Source: Actinomycetota bacterium (GTDB lineage: Bacteria; Actinomycetota; Nitriliruptoria; Nitriliruptorales; Nitriliruptoraceae). Taken from it: 64,000 nucleotides of DNA. A program made the translations under genes and the position numbers. This document shows, in pieces, positions 52,703 through 62,001 of this stretch. Each line of letters opens with the position of its first letter. Position 1 is the first letter of the stretch. The notes beneath the pieces are model-generated. The model was not told the DNA's origin, ran no database searches, and saw nothing but the letters and a program-made list of their open reading frames with translations. The stretch covers positions 1-64,000 of the forward strand of contig JAHWKY010000007.1 in assembly GCA_019347575.1 (NCBI GenBank), read 5' to 3'.

Positions 52703-53488
52703 CTGGACCGCACCGCGCCCGCCCGCCGCCGGCGGCGCCTCCTGACCCTCGTCGTCTCACTCTTCGTGGCCGTCTCGACGCTTCCGGTGCTGCCAGCGAG
52801 CGCCGCAGACGCCGGCGCCGAGCAGCAGCTGGTGGCGTTGCTGAACGATGCTCGCGCCGCGAACGGGCTGCCCGCGCTCGCGGTGGCCGGCGATCTACGC
52901 GACGTGGCGCGTCGCCACAGCGTCCGCATGGCCGATCAGAACCGCCTCCACCACAACCCCAACCTCGGCAGCGAGGTCAGCAACTGGCAGCGCGTCGGCG
53001 AGAACGTCGGCGTCGGCGGCAGTCCCCGGGCCGTCCACGACGGCTTCATGGCGTCCTCCTCGCACCGTGCCAACATCCTCTCGCCTGACTTCACCGAGGT
53101 CGGGGTCGGGGTCGAGCTGCGTGATGGGCGGTACTGGGTGACGCAGGTGTTCCGGCTGCCGTCCGGAGAACAGCCTCCACCACCGCCACCGCCGCCACCG
53201 CCTCCGCCTCCTCCCCCGCCACCACCTCCCCCGCCGCCACCTCCCCCGCCGCCACCGCCTCCCCCGCCACCACCCCCGGCGACGCCGGCACCCGCGCCGC
53301 AGGCCGCACCGACCACGCCAGCACCGGTCGAGGCGGCACCAGCGGTGCCTGAGCCCGAGCCGCCGGTCGATCGCGGCGTGGCGCTCGACCTGGTGATGGC
53401 ACGGATCACCGCCGTCGAGCAGGGCGGCCGCGTCAGCGAGATCCTGCCGGACTCACCACCCGATGTTCAGGAAGACAACGGCGCGTAG
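52703..53488 (+). CDS. Secreted CAP-domain protein with 35-proline tract; probable CTG start
   Basis: A 261-residue protein when started at CTG 52703, which has AGGAGG 5 nt upstream. The first ATG/GTG in frame (GTG 52766) would remove the charged start of the signal peptide ([11 protein letters not shown]), and an in-frame TAG at 52673 blocks any upstream start. After ASA-ADA comes a CAP/SCP domain ([32 protein letters not shown]), of the PR1/allergen-like fold found in secreted proteins. Then a run of exactly 35 prolines (53174-53278) and an Ala/Pro/Glu-rich tail. A proline run of that length normally needs EF-P to be translated. It overlaps the convergent folC end by 22 bp. Confidence 0.85.
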   Translation: MDRTAPARRRRRLLTLVVSLFVAVSTLPVLPASAADAGAEQQLVALLNDARAANGLPALAVAGDLRDVARRHSVRMADQNRLHHNPNLGSEVSNWQRVGENVGVGGSPRAVHDGFMASSSHRANILSPDFTEVGVGVELRDGRYWVTQVFRLPSGEQPPPPPPPPPPPPPPPPPPPPPPPPPPPPPPPPPPPATPAPAPQAAPTTPAPVEAAPAVPEPEPPVDRGVALDLVMARITAVEQGGRVSEILPDSPPDVQEDNGA

Positions 53489-54804
53489 CGGTCGCGCGCT
53501 GCACCGACGGTGTAGAGCGAACCGGTCACCAGCACGCCGTCGCCCTCGCCGGCCACGCCGGTGGCCATGTCGAGCGCGCGTTCGAGGTCGTCGGCGACCT
53601 CGACGATCACGCCCGACCCGCTCCACGTGGTCCGCGCAGCGGCGGACATCTCGGCGGCCGACGCTCCGCGTGCCGATGGTGCCGCCGTGACGACGACGTG
53701 GTTCGCGATCTCGGCGAAGGGCGCGAGGATCCCGGCGATGTCCTTGTCCTGCAGGCACGCCGCGACGAGCACGAGGTTGCGGAACGTGAACGCCTCCTCC
53801 ACCGCTGCTGCCGTCGCCCTCGCACCGTGGGGGTTGTGCGCCCCGTCGAGCAGGACGGTGGGGTCGCGGCTGACGACCTCCAGTCGCCCCGGGGTCCGCA
53901 CCGCCCCGAGCGCGTCGCGGATGACCTCGTCGGCGAGGTCGGCGAAGCCGTCCCTGTGGAACGCGGCGAAGGCGGCGAGGGCGACCGCCGCGTTGGTCGC
54001 CTGGTAGGCCCCGAACAGCGGCAGCACGAGCTCGCGCACGACGCGGTCGCCGACGCGCAACGTGACCACCTGTCCCCCGACGGCGACGCGGCGCTCGAGC
54101 ACGTCGAAGTCCTCACCCGCGACGAGGACACCAGCCCCGGCGGCTGCCGCCGCGTCCCGGACGATCCGCATGACGTCGGCCGCCTGCTGCCCGGAGACGA
54201 CCGTGGCGCCGGGCTTGATGATGCCGACCTTCTCGCGCGCGACCTCAGCGGGGGTCGCGCCGAGCTCACGGTGGTCGACATCGATCGTGGTCAGCACGGC
54301 GACGTCCCCTCGGACCAGGTTCGTCGCGTCCCAGGTCCCGCCCATACCGACCTCGAAGACGCCCACCTCGACCGGCAGGTCCGCGAACCACCAGTACGCC
54401 ATCGCGGTGAGTAGCTCGAAGTACGTGACGTGGTCGTCGGGGTCGGGGCGGTCCGCATCGACCAGGCCGACGAGCGGAGCCAGCTCGGCGTGGACCTCGC
54501 CGAAGCGCCACTCGTCGATCGGACGGCCCGCCACGGAGAGCCGTTCGCGGATGGACTGCAGGTGCGGTGAGGTGTAGGTGCCGGTGGCCACCCCGAGCGC
54601 GCTGAGGAGCGCCGTCGTCATGCGGGCGACCGACGTCTTGCCGTTGGTTCCCGTGATGTGGATCGAGGGGTAGGACCGTTGCGGGTCGCCCATCAGGTCG
54701 GCGAGCGCGGTGATGCGTTCGAGGTCGGGCAGCATCCGTGTCGGTACCCGTCGCTCGAGATCGGCGAGGGCGGCGTCGAACGCGAGCTCCTCTGCGGTGC
54801 TCAC
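53467..54804 (-). CDS. folC: Folylpolyglutamate synthase/dihydrofolate synthase
   Basis: A 445-residue Mur-ligase-like enzyme that adds glutamate to dihydropteroate and folate. The ATP-binding loop ITGTNGKTSVARM (near 50-62), the VGMGGTWDATNLV segment (near 152) and LLDGAHNPHGA (near 320) are typical. The start ATG 54804 overlaps the valS stop by 4 bp (ATGA), so valS-folC are coupled. Confidence 0.95.
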   Translation of the reverse strand: MSTAEELAFDAALADLERRVPTRMLPDLERITALADLMGDPQRSYPSIHITGTNGKTSVARMTTALLSALGVATGTYTSPHLQSIRERLSVAGRPIDEWRFGEVHAELAPLVGLVDADRPDPDDHVTYFELLTAMAYWWFADLPVEVGVFEVGMGGTWDATNLVRGDVAVLTTIDVDHRELGATPAEVAREKVGIIKPGATVVSGQQAADVMRIVRDAAAAAGAGVLVAGEDFDVLERRVAVGGQVVTLRVGDRVVRELVLPLFGAYQATNAAVALAAFAAFHRDGFADLADEVIRDALGAVRTPGRLEVVSRDPTVLLDGAHNPHGARATAAAVEEAFTFRNLVLVAACLQDKDIAGILAPFAEIANHVVVTAAPSARGASAAEMSAAARTTWSGSGVIVEVADDLERALDMATGVAGEGDGVLVTGSLYTVGAARDRYAPLSS

Positions 54805-57455
54805 TCGTCCATCGACTCGTACGCCGCGATCTGGTCCTGGAGCTCGCCGATCACCCGCTGCCAGTTGTCGCGCTTGTCGCGTTCGGCCTGCACGACGTCT
54901 TGGGGCGCCTTCGACACGAACGCATCGTTGGCGAGCTTGTCCTCGACCCGTTCGAGCTCCGACTCGGCCTTGTCGAGCTCCTTCCGCAGCCGTTCGAGCT
55001 CAGCCGCGACATCGATGAGTCCGGCCAGGGGGACGTACGCCTCTCCGCGTCCGAACACGATCCGGGCGACCCCGGTGTCGTCGTCGGGTCCCCCCTCGAC
55101 GAACGTGAGCGAGCCCACCCCGGCGAGCGACGACGCCAGTGACGACAGCGGTTCGAGCAACGCGCGTGCATCGGTGGTCACGCTCGCGTCGAAGCGCACG
55201 CTGGGCGCGATCGCGTTCTGGGACCGGAAGCGGCGCAGCTCGGTGACGAGATCCATCAGCACTCCGAAGCTCTGCTCCGCGTCCTCGTCACGGACCCCGA
55301 CAGGGTCCGGCCACGGCTGAGCCATCAGCGCGCTGCGGCCTCCCTCCGAGCCGGTCAGCGCGCGCCACAGCGCCTCAGTGACGAACGGAACCAGCGGATG
55401 CAGCAGCGTCAGGAGGTGGTCGAGCACGGTGGCGAGGACCTGCTGCGCTGTCGCGCGGGCGTCCTCGTCGTCGCCGTAGAGGCGCACCTTCGACGCCTCG
55501 AGGTACCAGTCCGCGAGATCGTCCCACGCGAAGTGGTAGAGCGCGTCCGAGATGCGGGCCCAGTCGTAGGTCTCGTAGGCGCGATCGACGGCTCCACGCG
55601 CCGCCGCGAGCCGCGAGAGGATCCAGCGGTCCTCGAGGGCGAGCCGGTCGGGTGCCGGGAGCGGGCCGGGGCGGGTGCCCTCCAGCGTCCCGAGTGCGAA
55701 GCGGGTGGCGTTCCACAGCTTGTTGGCGAAGCGGCGAGCGCCCTCGACCCACTCCTCGGCCAGTGGGACATCGGAACCCGGCGAGCAGTGCGAGAACAGC
55801 GCGAAGCGGAGCGCGTCGGCGCCGTAGCGCTCGATGAACTCGAGCGGGTCGATGACGTTGCCGAAGCTCTTGCTCATCTTCTTGCCGTGCTGGTCGCGCA
55901 CCATGCCGTGGTTGTAGATGACGTGGAACGGCACCTCGTCGAGGAACCACAGCCCGATCATGAGCATGCGGCTGACCCAGAAGGTGTTGATGTCGTACCC
56001 GGTCTCGAGGATCGCGGTCGGGTACCAGGTCTCGAGTTCGGGCGTCGTGTCGCCGGGTCTGCGCCAACCCAAGGTCGAGAACGGCCACAGCTGGCTGCTG
56101 AACCAGGTGTCGAGCACGTCGGGGTCCTGCTCCCAGCCGGGCTCGTCGATGTCGGTCCGCGAGACGCGGATGTCGCCGGTCTCGGTGTGGTGCCACGCGG
56201 GGATGCGGTGACCCCACCAGATCTGACGCGAGATGCACCAGTCGTGCAGGTTCTCGAGCCAGTCGAGGAACGGCTTCTCGAACCGTTCGGGGATCAGCGT
56301 CGTCCGTCCCCCGCGGACCGCCTCGATGGCCTTCTCGGCCAACGGCCGGACGGCGACGAACCACTGGTCCGACAACCGCGGCTCGACGACCGTGCCGCAG
56401 CGGGAGCAGTGGCCGACGGAGTGCTCGTGCTGCTCCACCTCGACGAGGAGACCGAGCTCGTCGAGCGCCGCCTTGACCTGCTCGCGCGCCTCGAAGCGCT
56501 CCTGGCCCGCGAAGCGCCCGCCTGCGTCGTTGATCGTGGCCGCGTCGGTCATGATGTCGATGACGTCGAGGCCGTGGCGCTCGCCGATGGCATGGTCGTT
56601 GGGGTCGTGTGCGGGCGTGACCTTGACCGCCCCGGTGCCGAACTCGGGATCGACGTGCTCGTCGGCGATGATCGGGAAGGTGCGGTCCAGGAACGGGTGG
56701 CGAACCTCCCTGCCGATGACGTCCGTGTAGCGCTCGTCCTCGGGATGCACCGCGATGGCGGTGTCGCCCAGCATCGTCTCGGCGCGGGTGGTCGCGACCT
56801 CGATGCCGCCGTCGCCATCCGCGAACGGGTAGCGGAATCGGACGAGTTCGCCCACCACGTCCTCGTGGTCGACTTCGATGTCCGACAGCGCCGACGCACA
56901 GCGAGGGCACCAGTTGATCAAGCGGTTCCCGCGGTAGATCAGGTCCTGCTCGTACAGCGAGACGAACACCTCGCGGACCGCCTCGGACCGCTGCTCGTCG
57001 AAGGTGAACGCCTCACGCTCCCAGTCGAGCGCGGCGCCGAGCTTGCGCAGCTGTCGGAGGATGACGCCGCCGTACTCCTGGCGCCACTGCCACACGCGTT
57101 CGACGAACGCTTCGCGACCGACGTCGTCACGGGTGAGGCCCTCCTCGGCGAGCTGACGCTCGACGACGTTCTGGGTCGCGATGCCGGCGTGGTCGGTCCC
57201 CGGGATCCAGACCGCGTTCTTGCCCGCCATCTTGGCGTGCCGGATCATCGCATCCTCGATCGCGTTGGTCAGCGCGTGTCCGATGTGCAGCGCCCCGGTC
57301 ACGTTCGGCGGCGGGATGACGATGCAGAACGGCTCGCCGAGGTCGTCGGGCTCTGCGTGGAACAGACCGGCCGACTCCCAGTCGGCGTAGAGGTCGTCCT
57401 CGACTGCCTGAGGGTCGTAGGTCTTGGCGAGCTCCGTCATCGGGGCTTGTTCCAT
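54801..57455 (-). CDS. valS: Valyl-tRNA synthetase
   Basis: An 884-residue class I synthetase. Signature motifs: PPPNVTGALHIGHAL (HIGH near 56), KMSKSFGN (near 530), and an editing domain between them with NWCPRCASAL. The C-terminal coiled coil (LERLRKELDKAESELERVEDK) is typical of ValRS. ATG 57455 (MEQAPM) or ATG 57440 (MTELAK) is the start; the open frame continues into clpX antisense-phase but without similarity. Ends in an overlap with folC. Confidence 0.96.
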   Translation of the reverse strand: MEQAPMTELAKTYDPQAVEDDLYADWESAGLFHAEPDDLGEPFCIVIPPPNVTGALHIGHALTNAIEDAMIRHAKMAGKNAVWIPGTDHAGIATQNVVERQLAEEGLTRDDVGREAFVERVWQWRQEYGGVILRQLRKLGAALDWEREAFTFDEQRSEAVREVFVSLYEQDLIYRGNRLINWCPRCASALSDIEVDHEDVVGELVRFRYPFADGDGGIEVATTRAETMLGDTAIAVHPEDERYTDVIGREVRHPFLDRTFPIIADEHVDPEFGTGAVKVTPAHDPNDHAIGERHGLDVIDIMTDAATINDAGGRFAGQERFEAREQVKAALDELGLLVEVEQHEHSVGHCSRCGTVVEPRLSDQWFVAVRPLAEKAIEAVRGGRTTLIPERFEKPFLDWLENLHDWCISRQIWWGHRIPAWHHTETGDIRVSRTDIDEPGWEQDPDVLDTWFSSQLWPFSTLGWRRPGDTTPELETWYPTAILETGYDINTFWVSRMLMIGLWFLDEVPFHVIYNHGMVRDQHGKKMSKSFGNVIDPLEFIERYGADALRFALFSHCSPGSDVPLAEEWVEGARRFANKLWNATRFALGTLEGTRPGPLPAPDRLALEDRWILSRLAAARGAVDRAYETYDWARISDALYHFAWDDLADWYLEASKVRLYGDDEDARATAQQVLATVLDHLLTLLHPLVPFVTEALWRALTGSEGGRSALMAQPWPDPVGVRDEDAEQSFGVLMDLVTELRRFRSQNAIAPSVRFDASVTTDARALLEPLSSLASSLAGVGSLTFVEGGPDDDTGVARIVFGRGEAYVPLAGLIDVAAELERLRKELDKAESELERVEDKLANDAFVSKAPQDVVQAERDKRDNWQRVIGELQDQIAAYESMDE

Positions 57456-57508
57456 CCGTCGCGTCGCGACCGGAGGGTAGCCAGGGACCAGTAGGGCCCT
57501 GCGGTGAC

Positions 57509-58783
<1,275 letters not shown>

Positions 58784-58902
58784 CCTGCTCCCTTACTGCC
58801 ACCCGATGTCGCGTGTTCCGGCTCGGCCCGGCGTCCGGGTGACGGCGCCGGGTCATGGTACTTCAGCCCTGCCGTGCCCGCCGCGGACTTGCGGCGACCG
58901 GA

Positions 58903-59547
58903 TCAGCTCGCCGAAGTCATCACCGATTCCTGTGACTTCCGGCTCTGGATGACCTCGTCGATGATGCCGTACTCGCGTGCTTCCTCGGCGGTGAGGATGA
59001 AGTCGCGGTCGGTGTCCTTGGCGATGCGGTCGACCGACTGCCCCGTCTTCTCCGCCAGCACCTCGTTGAGCAGGTCCCGCATGCGCAGGATCTCCCTGGC
59101 GACGACCTCGATGTCTGCCGCTTGGCCCTCGCCACCACCGGATGGCTGGTGGAGCAGCACGCGTGAGTGCGGCAGCGCGAAGCGCTTGCCAGGCGTGCCG
59201 GCCGCCAGCAGCACCGCAGCCGCGGACGCGGCCTGACCCATGCAGATAGCGGTGATGTCGGGCTTGATGTACTCCATCGTGTCGTAGATGGCGAACAACG
59301 CCGTGATGGACCCACCGGGGCTGTTGATGTAGAGCGAGATGTCCTTCTCGGGGTCCTCGGACTCGAGGTGCAGCAGCTGCGCCATCACCACGTTCGCGAC
59401 CTCGTCGGAGACGGGTGTGCCGAGGAAGACGATGCGCTCCTGGAGCAGGCGCGAGTAGATGTCGAACGCGCGCTCGCCCCGGTTGGTCTGCTCGATGACG
59501 GTCGGGATCAGGTACTGGGCGCGGACCTCGTGCCGATCAGCAGCCAC
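58903..59547 (-). CDS. clpP: ClpP proteolytic subunit
   Basis: A 214-residue serine protease forming the chamber of the Clp protease. The catalytic Ser is in [11 protein letters not shown] (near 101), the His in [11 protein letters not shown] (near 126), and the Asp follows in the [13 protein letters not shown] region. GTG 59547 has AAGGAG 6 nt upstream; open frame farther upstream is not similar. Many actinobacteria carry two clpP genes in tandem; only one is here. It follows tig and precedes clpX. Confidence 0.95.
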   Translation of the reverse strand: MAADRHEVRAQYLIPTVIEQTNRGERAFDIYSRLLQERIVFLGTPVSDEVANVVMAQLLHLESEDPEKDISLYINSPGGSITALFAIYDTMEYIKPDITAICMGQAASAAAVLLAAGTPGKRFALPHSRVLLHQPSGGGEGQAADIEVVAREILRMRDLLNEVLAEKTGQSVDRIAKDTDRDFILTAEEAREYGIIDEVIQSRKSQESVMTSAS

Positions 59548-59665
59548 CCGGTGCTCCTTCGTAGACGGGACGCGGCCGAGGATACCCAGGCCCACCAGTC
59601 CAACCACCGGCGCATCCGGAACGGTGCGAACGGATCGGCCCGCCCGGTCCCGATCACCCCCGCGA

Positions 59666-61126
59666 CTACGTGGACTCCTCGACCGCGCGCTTGATGTCGC
59701 CGGCGCCGGTGGCGACCTCGAGCTTGGGGGCGTCGGCGTCGCCGGCCGTCACCGTGGGCAGCTCCTCGTCACCGTCGCCGTCGTCCGAGCCCTCCGACTC
59801 GTCGGCGAGGATCCCGAGATCGACCAGCAGCTCCCGCGGCGGCGCGCTGTCGATCTCGGCGGCCTCGACGAGCGCGTTGATGCTCTTGCGCCGCACCACG
59901 TCACCGACCAGGGCCCCGGCCGAACCCTGCTGACGGATGACCTCGGCGATCTGTTGTGGGCTGACGTTGTTCTGCACCGCGTGCCGAACGATCTCGGCGT
60001 CGAGGTCCTCGCCGCTGACCTGGATCTCGAGCTTCCGCGCGAGCTCGTCGAGAACGATCTGGGCCTTGACGGCTGCGTGCGCGCGTTCGTCGACGGTCCG
60101 CTCCCACTCCTCCTGCGAGGTGCCCTGTGCCAGCAGCAGCTGCTCGACGTCCAGACCGAACTGCTCGGCCTGGCTCTCCACCTGGCGGCGCCGGAAGTCC
60201 TTCTCGGCTTCGATCATCTGCTCGGGCAGGGGGATGTCGACGCGCGCGAGGTAGGCCTCGAGCACCCGCGCCCGCAGCTGCTCGCGCGCCTGGGACACCG
60301 AGCGACGGAGCAGGGTGCGACGGACGTCCTCTCGTAGCTCGTCGATGGTCTCGAACTCGGACGCGGTGGCCGCGAAGTCGTCGTCGAGCTCGGGGAGGTT
60401 CTTCTCGCGCACGTCCTTGACGGTGACCGCGAACTCGGCCTCCTCGCCACCGTGCTCGGGGTACTCCTCGGGCAGCTCGTCGACGTAGGTGAAGTCGGAG
60501 CCGCCCGTCACGCTGACCAGCTCCTCGTCGAGCTTCGGGGTGACTCCACCGGATCCGATCTCGTACAGCGCGTCCTCGACGGTGGCGCTCTCGAGCACCT
60601 CGCCGTCGATCCGGACCTCGAGATCGAGCGTGACGTAGTCGCCCTCCTGGGCGGGACGGTCGACCTCCTCGAGTTCGGCGAAGCGCTCGCGCAGGTTCTC
60701 GATCTGCTGCTCGATCTCGACGTGCTCGACATCCCAGTCGGGGTGCACGATCGAGATCCCCGTGTGGTCGGGCGGCTCGAACTCGGGACGCACCTGCACG
60801 GTCGCCTCGAACGTGGCGCCCTCGGACTCGTCGAAGTTCTTGACGTCTATCTCGGGGTTGCCGACCGCGATGAGTTCCTCTTGGCGCAGGGCCTCGCCGT
60901 AGAACTCGCCGAGCGAGTCCTCCATAGCGTGCTGGACGATGGCATCCTGGCCGAGACGGGCCTGGAGGACCTTGCGGGGGATCTTGCCCTTGCGGAACCC
61001 GGGAAGGGTGACGCCCTGGGCGAGGTGCTTCGCGGCCTCGTTCATGGCACGGCTGACGCGCTTCGGTGGGATCTCGACGGTCAGCTTGACCGTGACGTCG
61101 TCGAGGCGCTCGACGGTGGTCTTCAT
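59666..61126 (-). CDS. tig: Trigger factor
   Basis: A 486-residue ribosome-bound chaperone with peptidyl-prolyl isomerase activity. The N-terminal ribosome-binding motif [12 protein letters not shown] (near 43-54) is present, followed by the FKBP-like PPIase domain ([19 protein letters not shown], near 150), and a long helical C-terminal domain. The acidic tail ([15 protein letters not shown]) is common in actinobacteria. ATG 61126 is chosen; the open frame upstream goes into the tRNA region. It begins the tig-clpP-clpX order. Confidence 0.95.
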   Translation of the reverse strand: MKTTVERLDDVTVKLTVEIPPKRVSRAMNEAAKHLAQGVTLPGFRKGKIPRKVLQARLGQDAIVQHAMEDSLGEFYGEALRQEELIAVGNPEIDVKNFDESEGATFEATVQVRPEFEPPDHTGISIVHPDWDVEHVEIEQQIENLRERFAELEEVDRPAQEGDYVTLDLEVRIDGEVLESATVEDALYEIGSGGVTPKLDEELVSVTGGSDFTYVDELPEEYPEHGGEEAEFAVTVKDVREKNLPELDDDFAATASEFETIDELREDVRRTLLRRSVSQAREQLRARVLEAYLARVDIPLPEQMIEAEKDFRRRQVESQAEQFGLDVEQLLLAQGTSQEEWERTVDERAHAAVKAQIVLDELARKLEIQVSGEDLDAEIVRHAVQNNVSPQQIAEVIRQQGSAGALVGDVVRRKSINALVEAAEIDSAPPRELLVDLGILADESEGSDDGDGDEELPTVTAGDADAPKLEVATGAGDIKRAVEEST

Positions 61127-61322
61127 CGCGAGGTCGTTCCTGGTTCGGGGTGCGGCGGGGGCGCGGCGGTGTCGGTGAGGTGGTGGCGCGCACAGCGTTC
61201 CGGGGCCGAGGACGCCGACCGCGAAGGTTCGCACGGCGGGGCGCGCATGTCGAACCCAGGGCCTGGCATCGAGGTAGGTCGTTGTTGACCTCAGAGGTAC
61301 AGGCTGGCCTACACCGATGCGG

Positions 61323-61397
61323 TCGGGGCGGCCGGATTCGAACCGGCGACCTCGGCGTCCCAAACGCCGCGCGCTAACCAAGCTGCGCTACGCCCCG
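61323..61397 (-). tRNA. tRNA-Pro (anticodon TGG)
   Basis: On the minus strand the acceptor stem is CGGGGCG/CGCCCCG, the anticodon stem CGGCG/CGCCG with loop TTTGGGA (anticodon TGG), and the T arm has GTTCGAAT. Discriminator A. CCA is not encoded (CCG follows). It reads CCA and, by wobble, other Pro codons. Confidence 0.93.
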
Positions 61398-61401
61398 CAG
61401 T

Positions 61402-61422
61402 GGCCGGTGCACATCACCGGCC
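61402..61422. terminator. Hairpin between tRNA-Pro and tRNA-Gly
   Basis: An 8-bp perfect stem GGCCGGTG/CACCGGCC around CACAT fills the 27-bp gap between the two tRNA genes. No T run follows. It may be an RNA-processing site or a terminator for the upstream tRNA-Gly. Confidence 0.4.
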
Positions 61423-61424
61423 GC

Positions 61425-61498
61425 TGGAGCGGCGGACGGGAGTTGAACCCGCGTCATCGCCTTGGAAGGGCGAGGCTCTACCGTTGAGCTACCGCCGC
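61425..61498 (-). tRNA. tRNA-Gly (anticodon TCC), CCA encoded
   Basis: On the minus strand the acceptor stem is GCGGCGG/CCGCCGC, the anticodon stem TCGCC/GGCGA with loop CTTCCAA (anticodon TCC), and the T arm GCGGG-TTCAACT-CCCGT. Discriminator T and encoded CCA (61425-61427). Its 5' end (61478-61498) is also the end of the HNH reading frame. Confidence 0.94.
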
Positions 61499-61915
61499 GC
61501 GAAGGAAGCCACCCCGTTCAGCGGTCCTCCGGCGGTGACAGTTTGCACATACGACCTCGCCTTTCGCTATCTCGGCCAACACGTCCTCCCAGCGGTGGTC
61601 TCGTAGACCTTTGTTGATGTCCCATCGCTTCGGCCCGAGGTGGTCGAACTCGAGCACGACCGGATCGGTCTCGCCGCAGTCGACGCACGGGTGTCCACGG
61701 AGGTAGTCGACCAGCCACACCATCCTCCGTTCGAGCTCGCGGCGCTTCCGACGCGTGGCGTTGCGCACGTACTGCTGCTTGTTAGCGGCGTAGTGCTCCT
61801 GCTTGTACTCCGCCCGACATGGACGGCAGTAGTTGTCCCGCTGTCCCTTCTCCCGACGGCGCCAGTTGAACTCACCGAACGGCTTGCTCTCGCCACACCG
61901 CCCGCATCTGCGCAT
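61478..61915 (-). CDS. HNH endonuclease domain protein
   Basis: A 145-residue protein. An N-terminal Cys4 zinc knuckle (CGRC near 4-7, CRPC near 30-33) is followed by a basic helical part and a C-terminal HNH domain (CVDCGETDPVVLEFDHL near 77-93, CANCHRRR near 125-132). This is the small HNH form common in mobile or homing contexts. ATG 61915 has AGGGGG upstream; an ATG at 61963 is farther but without a good site. Its stop lies inside the tRNA-Gly gene (21-bp overlap). Target and effect unknown. Confidence 0.8.
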   Translation of the reverse strand: MRRCGRCGESKPFGEFNWRRREKGQRDNYCRPCRAEYKQEHYAANKQQYVRNATRRKRRELERRMVWLVDYLRGHPCVDCGETDPVVLEFDHLGPKRWDINKGLRDHRWEDVLAEIAKGEVVCANCHRRRTAERGGFLRAAVAQR

Positions 61916-61972
61916 CCCAGACCCCCTGTTGAGGTCCGAAACGCTAGGTGGTGCCTGTGACAAGCTGGCGAT

Positions 61973-62000
61973 GAGGGTTCAATCCCCTTCACCCGCTCCG
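61973..62000 (+). other. tRNA 3'-end remnant (T arm and acceptor strand)
   Basis: On the plus strand GAGGG-TTCAATC-CCCTT makes a T arm and CACCCGC-T-CCG continues as a tRNA-Gly-like 3' acceptor strand. The matching 5' part (GCGGGTG) and the anticodon arm are missing upstream. It lies between the HNH gene and the FtsH-like stop (62002). Such fragments are typical of integration sites or of broken tRNA genes. Confidence 0.55.
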
Positions 62001-62001
62001 A

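Noticed and set aside
52936-53409. Glycine-rich minus-strand frame opposite the CAP gene
   Set aside because: The poly-Gly is only the complement of the polyproline codons.
61567-61992. Frame starting KGIEPSSPACH antisense to the tRNA fragment
   Set aside because: This start is the usual spurious translation of the antisense of a tRNA T arm; the HNH frame is the real gene.
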